A DNA stretch of 64,000 nt, taken from Pseudisothecium myosuroides. Its lineage: Eukaryota > Streptophyta > Bryopsida > Hypnales > Lembophyllaceae. Under the pieces are notes generated by a model. The model was not told the origin of the DNA. It ran no database searches and saw nothing but the letters and a program-made list of their open reading frames with translations. The DNA lies in the NCBI GenBank assembly GCA_951799445.1, contig OX637292.1:5025296-5089295 (forward strand), given 5' to 3'. Below are positions 23,401 to 35,746 of this stretch, in pieces; the first letter of the stretch is position 1, and every line of letters begins with the position of its first letter. The translations under genes and the position numbers were made by a program.

Positions 23401-24004
23401 TCTTCACAAAAAGCCTTAAGAAATTGATGTATAACTTAGACAATTCCACGTACCATGTTCTGTTCCTCGTCGAGCAGCCTAACAGTAGGCACTCTGCATT
23501 ACAATCCAACCTAATCGTGAGCGCTCAACCGAGCTTCATAAAAATTGCTACCTCAATGCCTACCAAAAGAAACATTCTCAATTTTTGCAGAATTTAGTTC
23601 GAAAAACAAATGCATACTAAAGAAAGAACAAGATTTGCGCCAATACAATGAATTACTCCAAGAACCTACCGAATGTCGCCATTAAGCAGCGTTCCATCGC
23701 CCTGTGGATCCTCCTTCCCCCCGGACCGACGGGACGGCTGCGGCCGCGGCCGTCTCGCTCCTGCAGCAGGACGCGAGCCCCCTGCCCTACCAACTACCAC
23801 AAGCCTACCTCTACTACCAGCCCCGGTGCCGACAAACAATCCCCCGGGGTTCAACCTCTTGCTGACATCCCCCGCGCTGCTGCTCAAGCATCCGCAGAAC
23901 GAAATGCTCGTTGAACGCGAACTACTGTCCTCCCACACGGCGCTACTACAAGAAGACGCGGCGGCGGCTGGTGCGAGAAAGGGCCTCGCCCCCAGGACTG
24001 CCAT
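20404..24004 (-). CDS. infC-like: Translation initiation factor IF-3, probably chloroplast, nine exons
   Basis: IF-3 binds the small ribosomal subunit and controls start-codon selection and subunit dissociation in bacteria and organelles. Exons on the minus strand: 24004-23670, 23493-23454, 22743-22684, 22184-22132, 22018-21963, 21606-21573, 21380-21308, 21002-20910 and 20637-20404. All have GT..AG borders, and they sum to 978 bases (325 residues plus stop). Residues 1 to about 110 form a GC-rich, Ser/Ala/Arg-rich leader of transit-peptide type. The N domain follows with VPTVRLLDEEQ, ARVADLDLV, DADPPVCRIMNY and YRYEIQKKKREAQKK. The C domain has NIDTHDYDVRLRAAKRFL, VKVVCQFKGREM, FIDDIGE and EGRQMIMMLGP. 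After it comes a charged tail of about 50 residues with an ETQKE repeat, as some organelle IF-3 proteins have. The ATG at 24004 lies in strong context (ACCATGG). Plastid rather than mitochondrial location is inferred. Confidence 0.93.
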
Positions 24005-24300
24005 GGTTAGACCAGCCCGAAGCAGCAGCAGCGCCGGAAGAATTTGCAATTTGGTCGAGAATTCAAAGCAATTTCGTACGTCGACGACACCGATGTAGGA
24101 TTGTGTAGTCCACGAGACTGAACGCAATGCGCGAGCGAGCGAGAGCTTGACGAAGAGCGGGATAAGGTTTGCTCCATTTCGCTCGATACCCTGAGAAGAT
24201 ACCCTGAGAAGATACCCTTAGTTATACCCTTCGTCGATACCCTCCAGGCCCGGTGGTCGCTGCAGGGCATCAACTTCGCTGCTGGGCATCATACATCCGT
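24005..24300 (-). promoter_or_regulatory. IF-3 5' leader/promoter with short tandem repeats
   Basis: Upstream of the IF-3 ATG, GATACCCT recurs about five times at 24186-24242; two units are the exact 14-base repeat GATACCCTGAGAAG and the rest are variants (AGTTATACCCTT, GTCGATACCCT). The region is GC-rich relative to its flanks. No TATA box is obvious. Confidence 0.35.
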
Positions 24301-24869
24301 AGACAATATTTGGAAATTCGCAACTTACTCATTCTGCTACATGCTGTGCAAATAATGCATGCTAGAGTACATTGGAATCCTCACGCTTCCCAATAAGATT
24401 CAATAAAATTAATTTAAGTTCAATAATAATAATCAATTTTTATTGTAATGAATCGGAAGGTACACTTACCTTATAATAGAGAAAGCGTCATACAATGATC
24501 CTTATATAATACTATGATTGTACTAAAGAACCATTAGAGCTAATTGTGAAGCCATGTAAACCCTTGTTGATGCAGTTTGTACTTCTTTCCATGTAAACCT
24601 TTGTTTATGTAGTACCTCTTTCAATACTTATTTTATAATGTGTATGAATGTTTATTGTATTTGAATGTTTTTTGGAATGACAAATGAGGCATGGTTTACT
24701 CCATTTGATTTCTTTTGGAATGACAACAAGTCATGGTAGCATGCCATTTAATCACATCTATAAATCATATTTTATAACTATTGATTTAGATTCATCATTA
24801 AATTATTCTTCTAAGTTACATTTTATAATACATCTTCACAATTTTGGAAATTTGGACTACACTTGATCT
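24301..24869. other. AT-rich DNA between the IF-3 promoter and the short elements
   Basis: No gene or RNA is recognised. A short direct repeat is visible (TTTGGAATGACAA at 24672 and 24715). Confidence 0.35.
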
Positions 24870-24873
24870 TTAA

Positions 24874-25096
24874 TCCTTGAAGGGCTTGAAAGTCCTTTGC
24901 GGCCATATTATACATTTTGAATTTGATGGTTTTTGATGAAAAAAACATTGACCAAATGCCTTTTAGTACCAAGCAAATTAATGATCATGATAGTACATAA
25001 ATAACAATGTATCACAATTTATATATTAAACCACAATTGAAAAGTTATAAGGCTAAACACAAATTGTATAGAGGGACCTGAAGGGCCTTTCAGGGG
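24874..25096. mobile_element. Short TTAA-flanked element (223 bases)
   Basis: TTAA at 24870-24873 and 25097-25100 flank ends TCCTTGAAGGGCTTGAAAGTCC-like and GGACCTGAAGGGCCTTTCAGG-like. The ends are imperfect inverted repeats, CC(T/C)TGAA at the tips. A relic with the same interior lies inverted at about 16430-16555. Confidence 0.55.
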
Positions 25097-25099
25097 TTA

Positions 25100-25228
25100 A
25101 GGTGGACACCATTCCCGTCCCCTTACCCCATTCTGTCATCATATATTAGTGGTGCACATTTTCTGTCTAGAATGTACTCCATTCGTACATGATGACAAAA
25201 TGGGGTACATGGACGGAACTATGATTAA
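25100..25228. mobile_element. Short foldback MITE with an AGGTGG end
   Basis: It starts AGGTGGACACCATTCCCGTCC immediately after a TA (25098-25099). That TA is part of the TTAA closing the neighbouring element. The right half (ATGATGACAAAATGGGGTAC, then ATGGACGG) is the inverse of the left half. The far tip is decayed. It shares its core with the intact element at 35043-35180, for example CATTCGTACATGATGAC. Confidence 0.65.
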
Positions 25229-25690
25229 GAGAGTCCAAGTGGTGACCTCACTCTCTATAACGTGATCTTCGTGAAGGGAACGAAGATCTGCAACGGAAGG
25301 CACGAAGCAGGTTCCCCTGGATAGCATTGTCTAAGTTTGAATCTCCCGCCCGGCGTTCCGCCGGGTCCAGCTGTCCCGTCCCGAAGCCGCTCCACCTGGA
25401 CCCAGTTCTCCTCAACAAGCTTCACTCTCTGCTGCTGTGATGAGTCCGCAGGTGCTCCTCAAGCCTGCACTTCGACTGGGGCTCTTCCCGAGTTCCCCGT
25501 CATCTGACAGCCCCTCCCCTGGATGATCTCACCTGAATCCACCATCAGAATCGGAAACGTCAGCTTAGGAGCAGAAGATGAAGCTTTTCTGGCGATCTGA
25601 CGATGATGGGCTAGGCGGAAAACAATGATGATGATTCAGAAGGACGCTAGCTGCATCCGGCCGTAGCGATGGCGATGATGGGCTCGTAAC
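25229..25690 (+). promoter_or_regulatory. GC-rich region upstream of PGAP1
   Basis: Composition shifts sharply to GC-rich with many CpG, in contrast to the AT-rich intergenic DNA. No long open frame is present. A PGAP1 promoter/CpG-rich island is the simplest reading. No TATA box was identified. Confidence 0.3.
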
Positions 25691-26400
25691 TTAGGGGATC
25701 CGTCGCTATCCCGGCGTACTTTCGCTTTCATGGCGTTAATTCAAAAAGTTTGGGTTATAGGAGATTTCATTGATTCCGTTTCGTTTCGTTTCGTTTCGTT
25801 TCGAGGTTTTGAATCGATTCGGATTTGAATGATACATGTATTTGCGCTTCCTGGGTTTTAGGGATCCGTCGCACTCCATCGCTATCCCGGCATACTTTCA
25901 CTTTCATGGCGTTAATTCAAAAAGTTGGGTTACAGGAGATTCCATTGATTCCATTTCGTTTCGTTTCATTTCGAGGTTTTGAATCGATTCGGATTTGAAT
26001 CATATGTATACGTATTTGCGCTTCCTGGGTCTTAGGGTGCTGCCACAAGATTATTTGAAATTTTGGAAGATTTGGAGAGATTTGGAGATGTTTTGAGGGT
26101 GTGGTTCAATAATAGAGGAATCTTAGAGGGGATTGAATAATAGAGCTGGATGATGCCGGCTCGGAGGTGTGGTGGGTTACATGAGATTCCATTGATTCCA
26201 TTTCGTTTCGTTTCATTTCGAGGTTTTGAATCGATTCGGTTGTGAGTCATATATGTATTTGCGCTTCCTGGGTTTTAAGGTGCTGCCACAAGATTATTTG
26301 AAATTTCGGTAGATTTGGAGAAATTTTGAGACGTTTTGAGGGTTCTGAGGAATCTTAGAGGGGATTGAATAATAGAGCTGGATGATGCCGGCTCAGAGGT
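25691..26400 (+). repeat. Tandemly duplicated PGAP1 upstream region with TTTCG microsatellites
   Basis: A unit of about 170-175 bases (ATCCGTCG.. through GCGCTTCCTGGGTTTTAG) occurs at about 25697-25862 and 25862-26037, and in part at about 26172-26277. Each copy carries a TTTCG-type run. A second unit (GTGCTGCCACAAGATTATTT.. through GATGATGCCGGCTC) occurs at about 26037-26163 and 26279-26397. The last copy ends about 75 bases before the PGAP1 ATG, so this is probably promoter and 5' leader. Confidence 0.75.
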
Positions 26401-26473
26401 GTGGTTCTGAGGATTGGATTCCGCAAGCAGAATTCAAGTGAGAAGATTGAGCGAGAGAGTCGGGGTGGCAGGG

Positions 26474-29400
26474 ATGGGGTGCAATTGGCGCGTGTTCCTG
26501 TGTTTGGTGTTAGCCGCGGCTATTGCAGTGACAGGCCTGTTAGGGCTTCACAAACCTTTAATCTATGGCTGCGTTATGACCTACATGTACCCGAGTTATA
26601 TCCCTGTTCCTGCTCCTGCTGGGACTAAAGAGAGCAAGTATGGCTTGTACCTGTATCGAGAGAGTTGGAAACGGATCGACCATGAGCAGGAGCTTCTGCA
26701 GCTCTCGGGTGTGCCAGTTCTCTTCATCCCAGGCAATGGTGGCTCTTATAAGCAAGTAAGCGATTTTGTTTGAAAAGAAAGCACTGATTTGCAGTTGTAT
26801 CGATCTGCAACACTGCATATGAATTTAGGGTTAAACGTGAATTACTAAGCTGGATGATATGTGCTGAAAATTTAAGCGTCGAGGATTTTCAGCTGCACAA
26901 ATTGAGCACTCGATATTCTGCGTTGAAATTGCACGCTGTACAGACAGATCCCTGGTTCGGTTTGGAGAGCCGATATTAGGCGGGGTTAATTGTTTTTGAA
27001 TTCGAAATTAGTCGGGGTTTAGGGCTTTTGAATTCAGGCTTAGGCGGGATTCGGGCTCTCTGTGAGGTTTGTGCGCTTGAGGATTAAGTGTTGATGATTG
27101 CAATTAAATTGTTGGCCTGCTAGGTGCGATCAGTGGCAGCAGAATCGGACCGAGCGTACAATGGAGGCCCCATTGAAGGGTATTACTACCAGCTGTCTTC
27201 GCTTACGCCGGTTGAAGCTGGTCCCGTTGGGTTCGACGTTGGGGAATTGCTAGCAGGTGCCAAAGTGGAAGGGAAGTATCCTAATCATTTGGACTGGTTC
27301 ATGGTGGATTTAGAGGGCGAGCATTCGGCAATGGACGGCTGGATTCTGGAGCAACACGCCAACTATGTGGTTGGAGCAGTTCATAGGGTAAACATGCCAT
27401 TCTTTGTATCTTAGTTCAAAATAAAAGCCATATTTCTTACTCGAAATTATTATTATTACTCGAAATTCCAACTTTGACCACCCACCTCCACACGTGAACC
27501 TTGCTCATTGCTTCTAGGCAAACTAATCGTATTTACCCTTACCAAGCAAGTAGTTGCGCCAATTAGCTCACTGGGGTGTTAAGGATCGTTCGCTATTTAG
27601 AAGGTATCTATGAAGGTAACTAATGGAGAGTGAGTCTGTCAAGCTAGGTTCCTGTTGATACTTGGTTATTGCTGGTGGATTCAGCACTTCAAACCATTGT
27701 ATTGGCAAAATTAGTTTACTTGTCCTAAATTGGGGAGATAAGTTAATTGGTGGAATTAATGTAAAATCATTCCAAGTTAGTTAGTAGGAATGAGTACCAA
27801 TTTGCAAACTGACACAACTTTGGCAGCTTTGGCATTTAATTACTAATTTCAGTTAGCTAATTAGTGCTACTTGGTTTGCGTGAGCGGTGTAGGTATGAAG
27901 TTTTTGGTGGTGATAGTGTGAGCTTTGCTTTGCCAGGTTTTGAAAGATTGGCTGTTGTTGCTGGCTGGCAGATCTTAGATAGGTATAGAAATTCATTGCG
28001 GGCACAGCGTAATGAAAGTAAAGGCGAGGTTTTGCCCACTAGTGTCATTTTGGTGGGACACTCCATGGGAGGGTTTGTAGCTCGAGCTACTGTTGTCCAT
28101 CCGGGTTTAAGAAAAGGTGCAGTGGAGACTGTGCTTACCCTTTCTAGCCCCCACAGGTCAGTCTCTTTTTGCACGTTTAGTTAATGAAACTGATTCTATC
28201 ATGTCCATAGAACCCTACACTCAAATTAGTGGGGGAGTTTCTTCTTTGTACAAACTGGATTATTTTTATTTTTCTTATTGCTCTCTCTGATGCTCATACT
28301 GTCAGATCACCACCACTAGCCGTGCAACCATCATTTGGAAATTTTTTCTCTCGTGTGAACGATGCTTGGATCCGTGGATATGAATCTGTCAAGGGTGAAG
28401 AGTCTCCACTGTCAAAAGTGGTGGTGGTTTCTTTAACCGGAGGGGCTCGTGATTATCAGGTACTGCACTGTGATTCCCCGCAGTCCGTTGTTGTTTTGGG
28501 ACTAGGAGCTTTTTGGATACTGAATCTTTCTTATGGTGCTCCCAGGTTCGGTCTCGAATGTCATCGCTGGATGGGATAGTGCCTCCGACAAATGGGCTGA
28601 CAGTCGACACAGCGGGAATGTTGAGCATCTGGATGTCAATGGAACACCAAAGCATTCTCTGGTGCAACCAAGTGATGGTTCAGGTATTTCAAATTGCGTT
28701 CTCCACCTGTTGATCTAGCGTTCTCCACCTGTTGATCTAATCAGCACAAGCTCAAATAGTAGAGGCTCAAATAGATCGCCCGTCTTGATTTGTTTTGTTT
28801 TTGGACGCCCAGGTGGGTCATACATTGCTTCAATTGATAGACAAGAGCACCGGCCAACAGTACACTAAATCACACACGAAGCTAGGAGTTTTCGTGTCCA
28901 ACTTCCGCAGTGCACTTCCTCAAGCATTGAATCTACTACCTCATAACAAGAAGCATTCAGAAAAGTTTGAGGCTCAAGATCAAGTTTCAGATAGAATAAT
29001 GATCGAAACTGCGAATGTGAGTCCATTTGCGTGCCCACGCAGCACCCACTGGGAGATTGACGTGGCCGACGACATCCATGTTCAGTCACCGATCATGAAT
29101 GTATTAACCATGGATGGTAAACGACGATGGCTGGACATTGATAAACTGGTATGCACTCACTGCTGCGTTTCCATCGCTTCTTAATCCGTAGTTTCGAATA
29201 TTTTATAGCCTTCTTTCGTCTTTATGCCTTTCATTATATAGTGAAGCTTTGACCAGAAGAATCCATTTCTGATTTTTTCCTTCTTTTAATTGTTCTATTA
29301 TGATATCGAAATGGGGACTTTGAGTTGCTGATTTGGTAATTTTTTTTCGGACAGGCACACCAGGATAATCATGGATGGTTTGTTCTCGTAACAAACTTGG

Positions 29401-32400
29401 CCCCATGTGTAGGGTTGCGGGTGCACCTCTGGCCTGAGGAGAGCCGGTCTGGTGAGGTACCAGCCTCTGAGCGTGTAGTAGAGGTGACAATGAAGATGAC
29501 TCAGCTTCCATCTGGTCCTACTCCACCTCAGGTCTGTGTTTTCTTCCGTTCAATATTTAGCTATGTTTTTAGAGTTTACGATTTAGGGAATGCTGAATGC
29601 TTGCAATGGATATGCAGACGGAACCAGGTGGAACGCCAGAGCAGGTCTCACCTACGGGTTTGCTGCACTTGAGCCCCAGCGATCTGACGGGATTCCGATA
29701 CTTGACAATCTCGGTTGCTCCTTTGCCGGTATACCTTGGTCTTGTTCCTCTATTACTTCTAGTCTGAGATCAGCTCCCTCAAACGCGTCCTTCCTTGACT
29801 GGTTGTGAGAACTCAAGCTGGTGCTGATTTATCACTTGCAGGCTCTCGTTGGAAGCGCCCCTCCTCCCGTGACCATGGCAGTGGCTCATTTTTACGATCC
29901 CAATCAAGGAAAGACTCCTCTATCTACGTCATGGCTATTATCCTCGTTTTTCAAACGGCAGGTCTGTTCTTCTCTGCCACACCTTAAGCCGGAGTCATTG
30001 TACTTTTTCGTTGTCGTTTGTCTGATTCATTTAGAAATGAGTAAGCGTATTCTCCACTTTGACCGGACACTAGATCACGAGTTTTTTATAATGGCAAATT
30101 CGAAGCTAGGTCACTCATACTTTGATTGACTTCTATTTGGGTGGGGTCTTTATTTTTTTTATCCTTGCAGGGGATATGGCTGTGGGAATTCCATCCAATG
30201 GTGTGGCAAGTTCCTATTGCAGTCTCCTTGAGTACTCTGCCAATCATCCTCGATGTGCAGACAGTGAGCTGTGGAGTGAAGCCTGAAGGACTCGCAAAAG
30301 AGCATCCAGAGCCTGAGGATATCTTAAGTAAGCTGTCACTTATTAAATAACCACCACATGATCATTTTTCTCTTTTTCTATTCATACCCTTCCTTTTGTC
30401 CTGGTTGCACTTCTGGATGCTTCTGAGGATCAATGCTGACAGTTTTTTTTTCCAAAACCAGAACTCTGTAAAGCGCGCTGTTTTCCACCTGTTGCTGTGG
30501 TTTGGGATCCCCCATTCGGTTTGGAGGTCTACCCTAATCTTACATCCCAAGTCATTGCGGTTGATTCCTCTCCTGCAACGTGGGGCTCCGAATATGGATC
30601 CGAGCACACCACCATTCTTCTCTTGGTACACCCATCCTCTAGACTGTTGCTTACTCTATCCAGTGGCATTTGGCAGATTTTAATGACGTGCTCTGTTCCT
30701 TGTTTTTCTTTTGAGACATCTGAAAATCCTGGAGACATATACATATAACTGATTTCAACTGTGCGCTTTTCAGGCAGACCCACATTGTGTTTATGATATT
30801 GGTGTGAGTGTGTCACTGTTTACTTCAGCAAGCCGCTTTCTTCTTGTTCACGGATTACAGGTACATTACTCGGAATACACAAGCATTGCTCATCGTTGTT
30901 CAGTTCCATGGCAACCCTTTAAAGCCCTATTGATACTCAGGTACTAGTTTATAACTAGCTTTTGAAATGTCTGGGAACTGGCGGTAGCAAGGAATGACAT
31001 TTTAGGTAAGAACATGTGTGTTCTTTTTTCTTGCAGATAGCTGGGCTTTCTGTTGCAGTGGTCCTGTTTGCTCTAATGAGGCAAGCACGAGCATGGGAAG
31101 TGGACAACACTGTCCCATCCTTCATATCCTGTATGGAGGCTAACTTTGGACTTCCTGTCCCATTTTTTGCTGTGATGGTGTTGCCGGTACTGGTATATTT
31201 CTCCATTGCTGTGCTCGGAACCGAAAGGCGGCCGTCATTGAGCAGTTTCTTGGGAGTCTCACTCGCTTGTTATCTATTTGCAAATGGGGCAGTAGCTCTC
31301 CTGTTACACCTATGCAGTGCAGTGTTCAGTCTTGCGTACTCTCTCCAAGCGTGGTACTTTTCCAGGTGCGGAGTTTTTGAAGGGACTTGACCCTCTCAAT
31401 TTATTGTCTCTATTCCCAGGGGTAGAGACTAAGCAAAAATTCGAAAATGTAGAAAGTTACGGTGTCCAATGACAATAAGGCATGTGTTAAAAGCAATAGC
31501 AACATTTTGTTGCTTATTATTCCGAATGAATGAAGTTCTTATGTCTAGTATAATTGTGTCGTGGTTTTAGGAATATGCCATTTTAAGATTGTTGAATATG
31601 TTTTCTCAAGTTTCAATATCCTCAGTTATGTATTGAGTATTACATGGAAAGACACATGAAAATCATACGTGTCCATTTGTGGCAGAAACTTGTTCTAGTG
31701 CGCAATAAAGGTATCTTATATTTTCTTATGCTTGATTCCACAACCGTAGTAAACGTATTTTGATTGTTGTGCAGGTGGCCACCTCGACAAGAGCACTGGA
31801 CTAAACGAGTACTAAAGTCGTGCGGCACAAGACTTTTAAACATACCGGTCCGCCTCCACCCTGAAGCTTGGGAAATTTCACATGTTAATTTTTTAGGGGA
31901 TTCTCAAACATACATAATCTTTTTAATGTCGCAACCTGGGTCCCCTATATAGGATTGATGAGATAAAGGAGGTTACATTTAAGCAGTGAGGGTGTTTGAC
32001 CTACTTGTTCCGGCACCATTGCAGATAGTCAGGAAGCTGAGAGCTTGGCCAATGACGTCTCTAGGCGTCGGTATCGCCATTACGGTGCTCTTTGGACATT
32101 CCAGCCTGGGTCTTGTGGTGTTGTTATTAGTGCATGCCTGGAGATGTTTCTCGGCTCTTGTTAGGTATTATTCCCACTGCTCGCTTACACATTTGTTCTT
32201 GCTACTTCTTGGACCGTGTCTTAGTTGTAGAACAAAAGTCTAACTTTGTGGTATCATTTGTATGGCTGACTCGAGTGTTATGGTACTCGACAGTACGAGG
32301 CAGCAATTGTGTCCAACCTCAATTACCAAAAAGGAAGATCGACCGCTTCTTCCAAGAGACTCGAAATCTTTAGCATTCAGTGATGGAGAATCCCATTCAG

Positions 32401-33333
32401 AGGTTTTGAACCATCAACAAGGCCTGCTCATGCTCCATCTCATCGTCATGATAATGCTCGTTCCGTCCTTAATTGCTTGGATACAGGTGATCACTCCCAA
32501 CCGTCTCACTTGTTTCCTTTTGGTCAACTCTGTTTGCGCGAGCTTGCTTGAAACCATCTTTTGTGATGCGTCTATAATGACTTTAGGCTCATCCTTGTTT
32601 GTGAAAGAAACTCTATAAGTTGCTTCCAAGTTAGACCCTCTGTCCTCTGCCCCTCACTCCAAGGCATTACGAACTTCTCCAGTCATAACTCCATTGTCCC
32701 CACACACTGAAAGAGCCATAGATCTTCAAGATTTGATGGTTATGATTGAATTTGGAGGAATGTTTTATGTTTTCAGGTAACCAAACAAGTTGATTAGCAG
32801 TGAGTCTGTTATCAGACATAACCCTCTACTTTAAACTAGATCAAAACTGTCCAATCTTGAAGGTATATGGCTTTCTTAGCGAATGAGTGAGGGATTGCGT
32901 TATGATTGCGTTATAACACCCTCACTCTTGTTCCGGGTATCTGTTTGGGATAAAATGCTGAATGATTTCCTTGTTGCTTCACTGATTGTTTTGTTTCCTG
33001 GACCTGCAGAGATTAAGAATGAAGTGGACAACCCCTGCTCTTCTCGATTCCAGCCTGACACTGGGAGTCATCCTGCATGGACTCTTCTACACGAGTGTGG
33101 ATGTCAATATTTCTTTAATCCGAGTCCCGCGCCTGTATGGCCCTCCCGTCCCGGATGCCGGGCTCAGCTTCATCTATCTGCTCGCAGGATTGTATTGCTA
33201 CTGTGCTGGACTAGCCCTGTCTCCTTACAGGGCATTTTACGGCCTTGCTTTGATTGGAATTGCAACTGCCGGGATTAGAATACGAGACACTCAAGCTAGA
33301 GGTAGAGGGAAACGCCATTTCCATAGACATTGA
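26474..33333 (+). CDS. PGAP1: GPI inositol-deacylase, PGAP1/Bst1 type, about 17 exons
   Basis: Removes the acyl chain from the inositol of GPI anchors in the ER membrane, which licenses ER exit of GPI proteins. Exons: 26474-26755, 27124-27387, 27972-28156, 28306-28459, 28546-28683, 28813-29148, 29355-29531, 29618-29728, 29842-29961, 30171-30327, 30462-30625, 30774-30860, 31037-31365, 31775-31808, 32025-32164, 32294-32486 and 33010-33333. Together they give 3,195 bases, 1,064 residues, near the usual size. The borders at 31808 and 32294 are guesses; the rest are clear. An N-terminal membrane anchor (LCLVLAAAIAVTGLLGL) is followed by the lipase fold: VLFIPGNGGSYKQ, then the nucleophile motif LVGHSMGGFVARA with its catalytic Ser, then TLSSPHRSPP. 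SLDGIVPPTNG and SMEHQSILWCNQ are family blocks. The C-terminal third is hydrophobic with several membrane spans. The ATG at 26474 precedes the anchor directly. Confidence 0.93.
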
Positions 33334-34459
33334 TTTTTTTAAATAAGAAACAACGATTTTGATTTCTCTTTCCTTCTCCCATCTGCTCCCCGATCAGTGG
33401 ACGGTGACTCTTGTGCAGGCGTTACGATGATGGACTTGAACTATGATCATCAACACAAAATGGACAACCGAAGTCCAAATGGAAAATGTTGGTTTCACGG
33501 TGAAATTCCAAGCAAGTTTTTGCATAAAATGGGGCCTTACCTACTTCTGATCCTAATATTTATCACACTTTCATCGTATGCAAATGCCTCACCATTGGCT
33601 TGCAATTCAACTCCTTTGAAGTTAGCCATGGCAAAGCGTAAAGGAAGTGGATGGATTGTTTTGAGGCGAGTTTGCTTTATCCCTGATGAACCTAAAATTA
33701 GGTGAAATATTGAGTTTTCTACGGCTTTGAATTATTGTATCACACCAAAAATCACACCAAAAATGTCTTGATAGCACATGCAATGAAGGATTTAAAAAGG
33801 GAGTAAAATCAGAATTATTTCTATATTTTGAAGACTTACATGCCAAAAGTATCTGAACCAGATTTGTAAAAAAAAAAAATTATTTTATTTTTCACTTTTT
33901 ATGAAACCAAAACAAAGAGGTTGCCTTGCCTTGTTGAAGTTTTTAAAATCTTACTTGTTTGGAGTACATTTGGAGTAATAAAATTCTGGGAAAAAATGCA
34001 ATCCTTCCAAACTATATTTCTGTACACGGGAAAAATTCCACACTAAAAATACCTGCGCTCCAAATATGCGTAATTGCTTAAGTGGCTGGAAATGAGTCGG
34101 CATGCTCTTATGTGCAGTCCACAATGGGCTTCAGTTCCTGCCTTTTACTGTAGCTTGAGCATTGTCAATGCATATCGTATAGACTCATCGCTAATGGACT
34201 AAATGGAGTTGTGGTCAAGGCTGTATTATTTATTTCCTGTTTCTTGGTTACCGAAATTCAGGTTGAACTGACCACATACACAAGCACATGCAAAGCTAAG
34301 CTAGATATTTTGAAAACTTGACCCAATTTTTTTTATGGGTTTGAGGAATGTACACAAGGTCCTGTTCCGCAATCAGTACCTGTACTACTTACATAACTAA
34401 AGGATGTGCCACTTGTTTAATTTTGTTTGTACTGAATATGGCATCACATATACAGGAAC
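33334..34459. other. PGAP1 3' flank and intergenic DNA
   Basis: Probably the PGAP1 3' untranslated region at first. A 102-codon frame at 33397-33705 contains a hydrophobic stretch (YLLLILIFITL) but has no domain or conserved neighbourhood and is not called. The rest shows nothing recognisable. Confidence 0.35.
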
Positions 34460-34567
34460 TTAGGGTGGGCTTCCATGTGAGTTGGGGACCGGTCAAGCTC
34501 ACCGATGATCGGTCAGATGGGGATTCCGATTTGACCTGCCCCCGATTCACATGGAAGGAGGCCCTTA
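34460..34567. mobile_element. 108-base foldback element
   Basis: The left arm (TTAGGGTGGGCTTCCATGTGA) pairs with the right arm (TCACATGGAAGGAGGCCCTTA-type). The pairing continues inward through GGGGACC and GGTCAA/TTGACC, so almost the whole element can fold into one hairpin. It is GC-richer than its flanks. No second copy was noticed in the window. Confidence 0.6.
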
Positions 34568-34670
34568 GTAGTCCAATGTGCTGGTTTGGACCAGCCAGGA
34601 GATGGGCAGTCTCAGAAAGTGATTTTTAAGTCACTTATGTTAAGTTAATCTCATTAATCAATAGTGACTA

Positions 34671-34940
34671 AGGTAGGTATCCTTAATGCGCCACTGACCT
34701 CAAAGCGCCATCTTTAGTGTGTGTACATTTCCAAAATCAGTTATGTACCTCCGTGAAAGAAACGCTTTTAAAACCAAACTTTGTTCCTTCATAACTTTTG
34801 CATACAGTATCCAAATGTTGCGTTCTTTGGTGCGTTGGAACCTCCTTTCCCTTGCCAATAAGAATATAGAAGAATTTGAACAGTCTAATAGTAGTAATTA
34901 GGCACAGGAGCAATTAGTGGCGGTTTAAGGATACCTACCT
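34671..34940. mobile_element. 270-base MITE with AGGTAGG ends and TA flanks
   Basis: TA at 34669-34670 and 34941-34942. The left end AGGTAGGTATCCTTAA and the right end TTTAAGGATACCTACCT are inverted repeats of about 26 bases (the pairing extends to GCGCCACT/AGTGGCGG with one gap). The interior is non-coding. The TA duplication and the AGGTA tip match the 4.93 kb pogo element at 51071-55999. Confidence 0.78.
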
Positions 34941-35042
34941 TAAGTTAGGAACATGGCTTGCGGAGGTTCCGTCTTTGACGATGTGATAATAAGATAATTA
35001 AATCTTTAAAAGCATCAAGGCCCTAACCTTTTCGCTAATTTA

Positions 35043-35180
35043 AGGTAGGCGCACCCATTCCCATCCATTTACTGTATTTTGTCAGTATGTAGCAAAAACG
35101 CACATTTTTGTTCTAGAATGTAGTGCATTCGTACATGATGACGGAATGGGGTACATGGATAGGAATGGGTGCGCCTACCT
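35043..35180. mobile_element. 138-base MITE with AGGTAGG ends and TA flanks
   Basis: TA at 35041-35042 and 35181-35182. The left end AGGTAGGCGCACCCATTCC is exactly complementary to the right end. Pairing continues as TCCAT/ATGGA and ATACTG-type blocks, so it can fold back over most of its length. The core is shared with 25100-25228. Confidence 0.82.
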
Positions 35181-35478
35181 TATCAATTCCCAGGTGTTGT
35201 AGATGAGGCTTATTGAAGCGGGACTTGCAAAGGAACGTTGAAATTTATCCGGTGAGGTCGCTGCAAACACTAATAAGTGACCGATGGATGGCAAAGAATC
35301 CTTCTATATAAGAGAGAAGTGGAGAGGTTCATCCTTGGAGTTCTATGTCTATATGAAAAGGAGAGGATAGAAGTTTGACCTCCAATGAGTGCTCTTGGAT
35401 TTTTTTTAATCCTTAAAGGACGGATTTGTGACTGTGAAAATCATCCCTTTGGATATCATGGAAATCATTAGCTGAAGC

Positions 35479-35569
35479 ATTAGATGTTTTTTTGGAGGTC
35501 GGGAGGGCCGTTTTAGGCCCGTTCCCGACGCTGGTCCCCCCCGCAGTTTCAGAGAACGGCTGTTCCCGA

Positions 35570-35611
<42 letters not shown>

Positions 35612-35669
35612 AGTCTTGAAATGCAAAAAAAATTTAAAAAATAAAAAAAAATAAAAAAAAAAATAAAAA

Positions 35670-35746
<77 letters not shown>

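Noticed and set aside
23648..24108. Plus-strand frames of 65-141 codons over IF-3 exon 1
   Set aside because: They are antisense to the GC-rich transit-peptide exon, where long open frames arise by composition.
27893..27971. Extension of PGAP1 exon 3 upstream (YEVFGGDSV..)
   Set aside because: The acceptor at 27971 joins exon 2 in phase and gives the expected VHR-ILDRYRN continuity. The upstream stretch would start out of phase.
30861..31036. Read-through of PGAP1 exon 12 past 30860
   Set aside because: The next exon would then meet a stop. Ending at 30860 joins LVHGLQ to IAGLSV in phase.
33397..33705. 102-codon frame after PGAP1
   Set aside because: It lies in the likely 3' untranslated region and shows no domain or splice context. 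One hydrophobic run alone is not enough.
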